Shown in pieces: positions 1-6,588 of a DNA stretch of 7,993 nt. Made by a program: the position numbers and the translations under genes. The stretch is taken from assembly GCA_023414155.1 (NCBI GenBank), contig JAEZOG010000142.1, positions 1 through 7,993 of the forward strand. The letters run 5' to 3'. The stretch's first letter is position 1. Each line of letters begins with the position of its first letter. The notes under the pieces were generated by a model. That model saw only the letters and a program-made list of their open reading frames with translations. It did no database searches and was not told the origin of the DNA. This stretch comes from Cyanobacteria bacterium OH_CFB_184. GTDB taxonomy: Bacteria; Cyanobacteriota; Vampirovibrionia; Gastranaerophilales; Gastranaerophilaceae.

Positions 1-668
1 ATAATGAACGTTGTTCTATAGTAAGGTTTAACGTCAGAGGCAGAGACTTAGGTTCTACGGTAAAAGAAGGCACTAAGGCTATAAAAAAGAACATTCAGCT
101 TCCCGATGAATATAGAATTGTATGGGCAGGGCAATCAGAAAGCCAAAACCAAGCAAATTTAAAAATGCTGTTTATTTTACCCATAACAATTTTTATGATT
201 GCGATTGTGCTGCACATTCAATACAAAGACTGGCTTTTTGTAATGATAGCTATGTCATCTATAGTAGTTGCCTTTGTAGGAGGAGTGTTTGCACTTTATT
301 TTACACATACTTATTTCTCAATATCAGCAGGCGTTGGTTTTATTGCTGCAATTGGTGTGTGTATCCAAAATGGCGTTATAATACTTTCTTCATTAAGGAA
401 CTATAAACACTCGTTTAAAAACAAATGCCGAGTTCTTTTAAAAGCAAGTTTAGTTAAATTAAGACCCGTATTAACAGCCTCTAGCGTTGCAGTACTTGGG
501 TTATTACCTGCTGCAATTTCAAATGGAGTCGGTGCGCAAAGCCAAAAACCCTTCGCTATTACAATCATCGGTTCATTGATAAGTGGAACACTTTTTTCCA
601 TATTTTTAATACCTGTTCTATTTAATATTTTCGAATACAAACTTATTGACAAAAAAGAGGTCTCATAA
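1..668 (+). CDS. Heavy-metal efflux RND pump, CzcA/CusA family (C-terminal part, 5' end outside window)
   Basis: Inner-membrane proton-driven RND transporter subunit that would export metal cations with a periplasmic adaptor and an outer-membrane channel. The reading frame is open from position 3, with no start codon needed inside the window, and stops at TAA 666-668, leaving about 221 residues. The N-terminal part of the fragment reads NVRGRDLGSTVKEG, then LPDEYRIVWAGQSESQNQA, the pre-transmembrane porter segment typical of the heavy-metal efflux branch. Several hydrophobic helices follow. The tail LGLLPAAISNGVGAQSQKP, then a helix ending in IPVLFN, matches the conserved end of CzcA ('G-LP-A---G-GAE-Q-P'). 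Its stop overlaps the start of the adaptor gene (TAATG), so the two are translationally coupled. The order pump then adaptor is the reverse of the classic czcCBA order. The transported metal (Co/Zn/Cd versus Cu/Ag) cannot be decided, because the diagnostic transmembrane residues lie upstream of the window. Confidence 0.9.
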   Translation, partial: NERCSIVRFNVRGRDLGSTVKEGTKAIKKNIQLPDEYRIVWAGQSESQNQANLKMLFILPITIFMIAIVLHIQYKDWLFVMIAMSSIVVAFVGGVFALYFTHTYFSISAGVGFIAAIGVCIQNGVIILSSLRNYKHSFKNKCRVLLKASLVKLRPVLTASSVAVLGLLPAAISNGVGAQSQKPFAITIIGSLISGTLFSIFLIPVLFNIFEYKLIDKKEVS

Positions 669-1870
669 TGAAAAACAAATACCTTTTAATACTGATAATA
701 TTTATAATTTGCTCTTTTTTATTGACAGGATGCAAAAGTGATAAAGAATCAAAAACTTCTCAAAACATCATTAAACTGACAGCAGAGCAAGAAAAAAATA
801 TCAATCTTGAATTGGCAAAGGCAGAATATAATGATCTAGCTCTAGCTATCTCAATTCCCGCTCAATTTAAAGCTGTAACTTTTCTAACAAGTAGACTTTA
901 TGCGCCTGTTGATGGGAAAGTAAAAAAAGTATTTGTTGAACCAGGACAGACAGTTAAAAAAGGTGAGCCACTTGTTATCATTCAATCTGATACAATCGGA
1001 CAAATCGAATCAGAACTTTTACAAAATATAATTCAAATCTCAGCTCAAATAAGAATGTCACAGGCACAGCTTGAATTTGCGAGAAATAATTACAAAAGAG
1101 AAAGCGTGTTATTGAGTGAAAAAGTCACTTCTAAAAAAAGCTGGGAAGAATCAAAAACTCAGATGTATAAAGAAATGGCGAACCTATCAGCACTAGGAGC
1201 TCAAAGATCATCATTAATCTCTGTGTACCAACAACGTTTAAATCTATATGGAGCAGATAGCAGCGTCATCAACAGGGTCATTTCCACAAACAAAATTTAC
1301 CCCTTCATAACAATTAAGAGTCAATTGAATGGAATCGTTATGAAAAGGGACATAAACGAAGAAGAATTTGTTCAGCTAAACAAAGAAATGTTTGAAGTTT
1401 CTGATTTAAATAAAATTTGGCTCGTCGGTTACTTGTTCGAAAAAGATATAAATTCAGTAAAAGTATCAAATAAAGTCACAGCTACAATCAATGACACAGA
1501 AAAAGTGACAGGTGAAGTTACTTATATATCGCCAAACCTGGACAATAACACAAAAACTATGGAAGTTAGAGCTGAAATCGACAATAAAACCCTCAATTTA
1601 AAGCCTAATATGTTCGCTGATATGCTCATTAACACAGGTGTAAAAAACGCTCTTATAATCCCAAAAAGTGCAATCCAAAAACTTGGTGACAGCAACCTTG
1701 TATATGTAAAAATAAGTCCACATACTTACGAAGAAAGAAAAATAGAAACAGGAACCGGTAATGATAAACAAGTAGAGATTATAAGCGGGGTCAAAGAAGG
1801 AGAATTTGTAGTCACTAATGGTTCTTTCTCTCTGTTAGGTGAAAGCATCAAAAAGGACGAAAGAGAATAA
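668..1870 (+). CDS. Efflux RND periplasmic adaptor (membrane fusion) lipoprotein, CzcB/CusB family
   Basis: Periplasmic adaptor that links an RND pump to an outer-membrane channel. It has 400 residues, normal for the family. A hydrophobic N-terminus ends in a lipobox L19-T20-G21-C22, so it is probably a lipid-anchored lipoprotein. The first lipoyl-like half is seen around residues 78-106 (LYAPVDGKVKKVFVEPGQ...KKGEPLVI). A Gln/Glu/Ser-rich helical hairpin follows at about 112-205, and the second lipoyl half at about 213-245 (SQLNGIVMKRDINEEEFV). The beta-barrel domain then begins (FEVSDLNKIWLVGYL), and the C-terminal membrane-proximal domain includes ALIIPKSAIQKLGDSNLVYV. The start is supported by an AAGAGG ribosome binding site at 655-660 and by the one-base overlap with the pump gene. 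No His- or Met-rich metal-binding tail is visible, so the metal is unknown. No outer-membrane channel gene follows; one may lie upstream. Confidence 0.9.
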   Translation: MKNKYLLILIIFIICSFLLTGCKSDKESKTSQNIIKLTAEQEKNINLELAKAEYNDLALAISIPAQFKAVTFLTSRLYAPVDGKVKKVFVEPGQTVKKGEPLVIIQSDTIGQIESELLQNIIQISAQIRMSQAQLEFARNNYKRESVLLSEKVTSKKSWEESKTQMYKEMANLSALGAQRSSLISVYQQRLNLYGADSSVINRVISTNKIYPFITIKSQLNGIVMKRDINEEEFVQLNKEMFEVSDLNKIWLVGYLFEKDINSVKVSNKVTATINDTEKVTGEVTYISPNLDNNTKTMEVRAEIDNKTLNLKPNMFADMLINTGVKNALIIPKSAIQKLGDSNLVYVKISPHTYEERKIETGTGNDKQVEIISGVKEGEFVVTNGSFSLLGESIKKDERE

Positions 1871-1871
1871 A

Positions 1872-2663
1872 TTATAGGCTTGAAAAGAATTTAACGCTTT
1901 GATAAACCCTTGGACTTGGTCTGTTTATTACATCTTTTTGCTCATTTGTAAGTAAAATAATCTTGGACTTAGGGAATAGCTTTTTCAACTTTTTATCATC
2001 ATCAAAGCAAACTACTATATAGTCAGGGTTTGATTTTATTGCATATTCAACAGAGATAGATGGATAATATCCTTTCACACTCTGAGTAACAGAATTATGA
2101 CCTGATTTTTTTATCACATCAGTTATGAAACTATCAGAACCAACCGTAATCATTGGATTTGTCTGGATTATGTACAATATTTTTTTGGGATTTTTTGTTT
2201 TATTTAATGATATTTGAGCTTTAATATTTTTTATTAACTGCTCTGCTTGCTTCTCTTTAGATGTCATTTGACCGATAAATTTTATATTTGAATAAATATC
2301 CTCAACACTATTCATCTTGAAATACAATGGTTTAACGTCTGTATATTTAAACTCGTTGAAAGTACCTTCAGTTGCTTCAACTGTAAATATATAATCAGGA
2401 TGAAGTTTAATTATTCGTTCTTTGTTTAAAAAATAACTATCTCCTATAATCGGCTTTGACTTTGCTTCTCGAGGATAATTACATCTGCTTGAAACCCCAA
2501 TCAAAGAATCTTGCGCTCCGATTGAATATATTATTTCTGTAATTGATGGGCTAACACTGACATAGGTACTTTCTTTAGCCATTACAAAATTGCTGAAACC
2601 AGCTATAAATATAAGTATAAATAGACTTTTAATTAAATATTTGCACATGGAAATTTTCATCAT
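1872..2663 (-). CDS. btuF: Periplasmic corrinoid (vitamin B12) substrate-binding protein, BtuF-like
   Basis: Binds corrinoid in the periplasm and delivers it to the BtuCD importer. It has 263 residues, close to the family's usual length. An N-terminal signal peptide has a hydrophobic core at about 10-24 and probable cleavage after VMA (residue 29). There is no lipobox. The N-lobe shows VSPSITEIIYSIGAQDSLIGVSSRC at 36-61 with NYP then PIIGD, the class III (helical-backbone) binding-protein pattern of BtuF. The C-terminus NRPSPRVYQSVKFF resembles BtuF 'RPGPR'. It is last in the operon, overlaps the ATPase gene by 35 bases at the longest start, and lies under a cobalamin riboswitch; together these favour B12 over siderophore or heme. 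The start is uncertain: Met1, Met2 (2660) and Met6 (2648) are all possible, and none has a strong ribosome binding site. The shortest start still keeps a full signal peptide. One base separates its stop from the convergent adaptor gene's stop. Confidence 0.88.
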   Translation of the reverse strand: MMKISMCKYLIKSLFILIFIAGFSNFVMAKESTYVSVSPSITEIIYSIGAQDSLIGVSSRCNYPREAKSKPIIGDSYFLNKERIIKLHPDYIFTVEATEGTFNEFKYTDVKPLYFKMNSVEDIYSNIKFIGQMTSKEKQAEQLIKNIKAQISLNKTKNPKKILYIIQTNPMITVGSDSFITDVIKKSGHNSVTQSVKGYYPSISVEYAIKSNPDYIVVCFDDDKKLKKLFPKSKIILLTNEQKDVINRPSPRVYQSVKFFSSL

Positions 2664-3351
2664 TATTTATTACTTTAAACTGAATATCGTAGATTTTATT
2701 TAAGTTTTCACTTGTAAAAAAAGCATCCTTCTTATCAGCGATAATCTCTTTTTTACTATTAATACCTATAAAATAATCGCCATAACTAGAAGACAAATTC
2801 AAGTCGTGCAAAATGATAATAATCGTAACGCCATCGTTTGTAAGTTTTTTTATAATATCTAATACCTTAATTTGATTAATCAAATCCATATTAGAAGTGG
2901 GTTCATCAAGCATAATCAGATTAGCACCTGAAATTAAACCGATAGCGATATTGGCTTTTTGCAACTCACCTGAACTTAAATTCTCAATTAAAACATCTTT
3001 TTTATCAAATATTTCAAGCTGATTTAATATCTCATCAATTTTGTTTTTCTCTTCAATATTCAAATGCCATTTCCAAGATTTTTTAAAGAAAATAGAGGAA
3101 ATATATTCTGAAAGCGTAACTCCTTGAACATAATTGATCTTTTGAGGAAGATAAAAGATATTTTTTGTATTAACTTTCAACTCTGCTTTTTTAGGTTTGA
3201 TTGCACCAGAAATAACCTTTAAAAGAGTGGTTTTTCCGACACCGTTTGGACCAACGATAACGCTGATTTTATCTTTTGGGATTTTCATACTCAAATCTTC
3301 AAAAAATGGTTTATTTTCAAAATCTAAAGATAAATTTTTAATCTCAATCAT
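2629..3351 (-). CDS. btuD: Corrinoid ABC importer ATP-binding protein, BtuD-like
   Basis: Cytoplasmic ATPase that powers the type II importer. It has 240 residues. All ABC motifs are visible: Walker A GPNGVGKTT at 34-42, Q-loop Gln70 (YLPQK), signature LSSGE at 125-129, Walker B LIMLDEP at 145-151 with catalytic Glu150, D-loop NMD at 154-156, and H-loop His182 (ILHDLN). The signature is LSSGE rather than the consensus LSGGQ, a conservative variant common in the FepC/BtuD group. The gene overlaps the permease gene by 8 bases and the binding-protein gene by up to 35 bases, indicating tight translational coupling within one operon. Family membership (FecCD-linked ABC ATPase) is clear. The corrinoid assignment rests on the operon and its riboswitch, since ATPases of iron, heme and B12 importers look alike. 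Confidence 0.9.
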   Translation of the reverse strand: MIEIKNLSLDFENKPFFEDLSMKIPKDKISVIVGPNGVGKTTLLKVISGAIKPKKAELKVNTKNIFYLPQKINYVQGVTLSEYISSIFFKKSWKWHLNIEEKNKIDEILNQLEIFDKKDVLIENLSSGELQKANIAIGLISGANLIMLDEPTSNMDLINQIKVLDIIKKLTNDGVTIIIILHDLNLSSSYGDYFIGINSKKEIIADKKDAFFTSENLNKIYDIQFKVINNDENFHVQIFN

Positions 3352-4336
3352 TGAAAATGTTTCCTTTCTTCGTCAAAAAGAAAACAAAAATCGGAGAACC
3401 GATAAATGCAATAACAAGCCCTAGTGGGATTTGAAGAGGATATATCACTGTTCTGGCGATATAATCTGCTATTAAAATAAAAGATGACCCCAGCAATATA
3501 TTAGTCACAAATAAATATCTATAATCCTGACCTACAAGCATTTTAGATATTTGAGGAATGATTATACCGATAAAACCGAGTATCCCTGCTGCAAAAACAC
3601 TTAACGAAGTTAAAAATGCTGAAGTTAGGATTATTAATATTGAATAAAAGTTTGTTTCTTTAACTGAAGCGCTTAGCAAATTTTTATCCAGTCTTAAGTA
3701 ATTTAACTTTGGGATCAAGAAAACACAGGCAACTAATACAAACAAATAGACAATTAAGAGCATTTTATTTGAAAGCATATCGCTGCTGCTAAATCCGCCT
3801 GTTAAAATAAACATCATCACATAAGCTTTTTCAGGGTTTGTCAAAATAATAAGCGAAATCAATGAACTGACAAATATATTCATCGAAAGCCCTACTAATA
3901 TTAATTTTGTGATCGAAAACTTTCTCAATCCTGAAAACATTATTACTACAACAGAAGATATCAATGCACCTAGAAATCCAAACAATGAATAATTAGCACT
4001 TTTAAAAAACAGAATAGATAAAACGATCCCCAACCCTGCGCCAGAAGAAATACCTGTAATATATGGTTCAGCGAGAGGGTTTTTAGAAATAGCCTGCATA
4101 AACAATCCTGCAAGTGCAAGGCAAGAACCTGCAACCACGGCTTTTATGGCTCTAGGGTACCTAAGCAACTCAAGTATCATACTATCTGAATCATTAGACA
4201 AGCTAAAAGATTTCAAGAATAATTTAATACCAGAATCGTTATGTCCTGCAAAAATAGCTAAATATAAGCAAACAATGAAAAGTATCAGTAATGTAGAAAT
4301 TATGCTTATTTTTTTTAATTTACTCATTCTTACCAT
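3344..4336 (-). CDS. btuC: Corrinoid ABC importer permease, BtuC/FecCD family
   Basis: Inner-membrane permease of the type II importer; a dimer forms the channel. It has 330 residues and is strongly hydrophobic throughout, fitting the family's roughly ten transmembrane helices. Conserved FecCD motifs are RYPRAI at 59-64, LALAGLFMQAISKNPLAEP at 73-91, GISSGAGLG at 95-103, and near the end AGILGFIGIIIPQISKMLVG followed by IADYIARTV and PLGLVIAFIGSPIF. The coupling-region motif normally written 'GL-VPH' reads IIIPQ here, a His-to-Gln change seen in some relatives. It begins 12 bases after the receptor stop and overlaps the ATPase gene by 8 bases. The start could be ATG 4336 or ATG 4327; a GGTAAG lies very close to the second, and neither has an ideal ribosome binding site. 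Substrate is inferred from the riboswitch and neighbours. Confidence 0.9.
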   Translation of the reverse strand: MVRMSKLKKISIISTLLILFIVCLYLAIFAGHNDSGIKLFLKSFSLSNDSDSMILELLRYPRAIKAVVAGSCLALAGLFMQAISKNPLAEPYITGISSGAGLGIVLSILFFKSANYSLFGFLGALISSVVVIMFSGLRKFSITKLILVGLSMNIFVSSLISLIILTNPEKAYVMMFILTGGFSSSDMLSNKMLLIVYLFVLVACVFLIPKLNYLRLDKNLLSASVKETNFYSILIILTSAFLTSLSVFAAGILGFIGIIIPQISKMLVGQDYRYLFVTNILLGSSFILIADYIARTVIYPLQIPLGLVIAFIGSPIFVFFLTKKGNIFND

Positions 4337-4348
4337 TGGTCAATTATA

Positions 4349-6391
4349 TCATAACTTGTCGCGCTCAGGCAGATTGTACTTAAGAAATATTCCGCTCATA
4401 AAATGAATGCCAGGCGCATAATAATAAACATTTGAGCTTCTGTACATTGAAATATCTTGATTTAAGAGATTGTACACCACTGTTTTAAAATATACGTGAG
4501 TGCTTTTAACGCTGAAGAGTCTTACAGTAGTGCCAAGTTTGACATCTACATAAGCAGGCGTTTTAGCACCTGTTGAAGAAGATACCACCCTATTTGACGC
4601 AGCTTCCACTCCTACAAAAGATGTCACTCTTTCTGTCGGGGTCCAATAGATAGTCCCATTGATTCGATTACGAGGACAAGCAGGCAAGTCGTAGCCGGTA
4701 TCAAGGTCTTGAGAGTTGGTATATGTATAATTCAAAACCGTTTTAAATTTTGTATTAGGTTCCCAGGTGGCCCTAGCTTCATATCCGTTGACCTTTGCCC
4801 TGTTTAAATTTTTATATGTGCTGTTCCAAGTGACAGGATCTGAATAGTAGCTTATATAATCCCTGTAGGTATTTTGAAAATAGCCAAGGTCAAAAGAGAG
4901 TTTTTTCTCAAAAAAGCTCTGTTCTATACCTGCATCCCAGCCGTTAGAGGTTTCAGCTTTTAAGTTAGGATTTGGAAGCAAACTAGACCAGCCATAATTG
5001 GCTCTAGCAAAGCGCTGATAAAGAGTTGGAGTATTTACACTTTGACCCCAAGAAGTTCTAAACTTGGTTGTTGCTCCATTGATTTTAAAAGTTGGCAATA
5101 CCAATGCAGCAGAGCCGTTTGGCAAAACGTACGTTCCAAAAGCGGAATTATTTACTAACCTTGCACCACCTCTTATAAATAGTTTATCTTTTATATTGAT
5201 TAAATCATTTACAAAAATATCATTCTGTACAGTGTTTCCGTCGAATCCACCTTTTGATTTTGCTCCCCAAGAAATATCATAAGTATTGGTATCAATGAAT
5301 TCGCTCTCAAGATTGTACCCAACAGAAACAGTATTCCAGTCTTTGTATTTAACGTTATGCTGTGTCATAAAATTCAATCTGGTACTGGATATCTCAGATA
5401 AAGACTTGTATGAAGCATCTGAATTTATTTTATCAGGTAAAAGATAATTGTCAGAATTGTTGTGATAAATACCAAATTTTGTATTGTAGTTATAATAATC
5501 TTTTGGTGAATGATCAAAAGAGAGAACTTCCATCACATCTATGTTTCTTGAATAGCTGTTTGGCGATTGATACATAGAATAACTGGAGTTATCAAAACCA
5601 ATACCTATATTTTTTCTTGCTTTTGACACACGAAAAATATTTCTTACTTCTGCTTTGTTTTCAAAAACTCTAACCCCGATATTAGAAACCAAATTCAGAT
5701 TGTTATAATCATCATTGTGGATCGTCCCAAGATTACTTGTTTTCATTCCGCCATCTGTTTTATGCCAGGTAACACCAAGGTAATAATCTTTTTTTTCATC
5801 GCCATACATAACTGCAAAGCGTTCTTTAAATGAACCTATATTACCCATCCCAGACTCTACTTCAACTGACAATGGACCGCTTCCTCGTCTTGTTTGAAGA
5901 GAAATCAAACCACCTGAGGTATTAGTTCCACCGACATTACCTTGCATCCCACGGATTATTTCAACTCTTTCTAAGTCATCAGAAAGTAAAAATTGAGGCT
6001 CAAATCCAGGGGTCATAAGAGAAGGTCGATCACCTCTCACTCCGTCAATAGTCAATCTTACTCTGTCTGTGCCTCTTAACCTGATTGTAGAAGGCGAACC
6101 CAATGAACCATTAGCATTTTGAACGGTTAACCCTGCTGCTTGGTTTAGCAAATCGCTTATAACAGGAGAACCTTGATTGCGAATATCCTCAAGGTTTATT
6201 ACATCTACACTTGCACCAGCTGATTCAATCGGCTCTGCATAATTACTTAGTGAATAAACTTCCTTTTTTTTGATTTCCCCATAGATAACAGGTGAAGGAA
6301 CATATTCATCAACTTCTTCTATCGCACAAGCAATACCGTTAAACGACACCAAAGCAATGACGGCTAAACCACAAAATATTTTTCTATACAT
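4349..6391 (-). CDS. btuB: TonB-dependent outer-membrane corrinoid receptor, BtuB-like
   Basis: Outer-membrane beta-barrel that takes up corrinoid with TonB energy. From ATG 6391 it has 680 residues. A GTG start at 6400 would add three residues, but the ribosome binding site AAGGTG (6398-6403) would then lie over that codon. It sits six bases before ATG 6391, so the ATG is chosen. The signal peptide is about 1-23 (hydrophobic core, cleavage after ACA). The plug domain at about 55-172 contains DLLNQAAGLTV, IRLRGTDRVRLTIDGVRGDRPS, DDLERVEIIRG and GGTNTSGGLISLQTRRG. The barrel follows, with alternating aromatic strands and a late NLKAETSNGWDAGIEQ segment typical of these receptors. No clear TonB box was identified. 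The C-terminus ends in LKYNLPERDKL rather than the usual terminal aromatic residue. It is the first gene of the operon, directly behind a cobalamin riboswitch, which is the main support for the corrinoid substrate. Confidence 0.88.
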   Translation of the reverse strand: MYRKIFCGLAVIALVSFNGIACAIEEVDEYVPSPVIYGEIKKKEVYSLSNYAEPIESAGASVDVINLEDIRNQGSPVISDLLNQAAGLTVQNANGSLGSPSTIRLRGTDRVRLTIDGVRGDRPSLMTPGFEPQFLLSDDLERVEIIRGMQGNVGGTNTSGGLISLQTRRGSGPLSVEVESGMGNIGSFKERFAVMYGDEKKDYYLGVTWHKTDGGMKTSNLGTIHNDDYNNLNLVSNIGVRVFENKAEVRNIFRVSKARKNIGIGFDNSSYSMYQSPNSYSRNIDVMEVLSFDHSPKDYYNYNTKFGIYHNNSDNYLLPDKINSDASYKSLSEISSTRLNFMTQHNVKYKDWNTVSVGYNLESEFIDTNTYDISWGAKSKGGFDGNTVQNDIFVNDLINIKDKLFIRGGARLVNNSAFGTYVLPNGSAALVLPTFKINGATTKFRTSWGQSVNTPTLYQRFARANYGWSSLLPNPNLKAETSNGWDAGIEQSFFEKKLSFDLGYFQNTYRDYISYYSDPVTWNSTYKNLNRAKVNGYEARATWEPNTKFKTVLNYTYTNSQDLDTGYDLPACPRNRINGTIYWTPTERVTSFVGVEAASNRVVSSSTGAKTPAYVDVKLGTTVRLFSVKSTHVYFKTVVYNLLNQDISMYRSSNVYYYAPGIHFMSGIFLKYNLPERDKL

Positions 6392-6395
6392 AAAA

Positions 6396-6505
6396 AGCAC
6401 CTTATACTCGTAAGAATTGATCCTTAATAAGTGTTCTGACTTTGGCGATAGCCTTTACAGTTGCGGTACAGTCTTAGATTTTAACTAAGTTTCCTTACTA
6501 AGAAT
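6396..6505 (-). promoter_or_regulatory. Cobalamin riboswitch (short form) with translational expression platform
   Basis: Leader RNA of the B12 uptake operon. On the minus strand the core reads GGAAAC, a small hairpin CTTAG/CTAAG, then the B12 box CCGCAACTGTAA (6466-6455), a short GGC/GCC hairpin, and AGTCAGAACAC. These follow the order of the cobalamin riboswitch consensus (GGGAA, CCCGCCACTGTAA, AGTCAGGAnACC). The element is closed by a 12-base-pair helix, ATTCTTAGTAAG (6505-6494) with CTTATTAAGGAT (6431-6420), containing two G-U pairs. The aptamer is about 86 nt, much shorter than classic forms, so peripheral arms are missing. Downstream, CTTA (6414-6411) can pair with TAAG (6404-6401) and hide the ribosome binding site. 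No strong hairpin plus U-run lies before the gene, so control looks translational. Ligand class (adenosyl- versus methyl/hydroxocobalamin) is not determined. Confidence 0.85.
6398..6403 (-). promoter_or_regulatory. Ribosome binding site of the BtuB-like receptor (decides the start)
   Basis: AAGGTG is read on the minus strand, six bases before ATG 6391. It overlaps the alternative GTG start at 6400, which argues against that codon. Part of it (AAGG) can pair with the upstream CTTA in the expression platform, so it is the likely target of riboswitch control. Confidence 0.65.
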
Positions 6506-6508
6506 TTC

Positions 6509-6537
6509 ATTGTAACACACAGACAATAATTTGAAAG
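6509..6537 (-). promoter_or_regulatory. Candidate sigma-70-type promoter for the riboswitch and B12 operon
   Basis: A good -10 box TACAAT lies at 6514-6509 on the minus strand. A weak -35 match CTTTCA lies at 6537-6532, 17 bases upstream. Transcription would begin near 6502, right at the first bases of the riboswitch closing helix, which is a sensible position. The weak -35 keeps this a candidate only. Confidence 0.45.
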
Positions 6538-6576
6538 CAATTTTTAAATTTAGAGTTTTTATATAAATACATAACT

Positions 6577-6580
6577 GGAG
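6577..6580 (+). promoter_or_regulatory. Ribosome binding site of the subtilisin-like protease
   Basis: GGAG (in CTGGAGCC) lies eight bases before ATG 6589, a normal spacing, and supports this start. A TATAAA at 6562-6567 could be the -10 of a promoter, but no convincing -35 box at 16-18 bases was found, so no promoter is called for this gene. Confidence 0.6.
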
Positions 6581-6588
6581 CCAAAAGA

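Noticed and set aside
122..406. Open reading frame of 94 codons on the + strand
   Set aside because: It overlaps the RND pump frame, which has clear family motifs throughout. The product is Cys/Tyr-rich with no recognisable domain, so it is an out-of-frame shadow.
401..652. Antisense open frame opposite the RND pump gene
   Set aside because: It lies wholly opposite a well-supported gene and its product shows no independent motif or ribosome binding site.
1847..1903. Possible bidirectional terminator from ATCAAA (1847-1852) and TTTGAT (1898-1903)
   Set aside because: The arms are short, AT-rich and 45 bases apart, without a U-run after them.
3197..3424. Open frame on the + strand opposite the BtuD/BtuC junction
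   Set aside because: The complementary strand holds the Walker A region of the ATPase. The + strand product is not recognisable.
4146..4406. Open frame on the + strand opposite the start of the BtuC gene and the end of the BtuB gene
   Set aside because: It spans the junction of two strong genes on the other strand and has no family features.
5064..5282. Open frame on the + strand inside the receptor gene
   Set aside because: The receptor barrel on the minus strand explains the sequence; the + strand product has no motif.
6398..6400. GTG as start of the BtuB-like receptor
   Set aside because: This codon lies within the AAGGTG ribosome binding site, which is correctly spaced for ATG 6391. 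The GTG itself has no site upstream.
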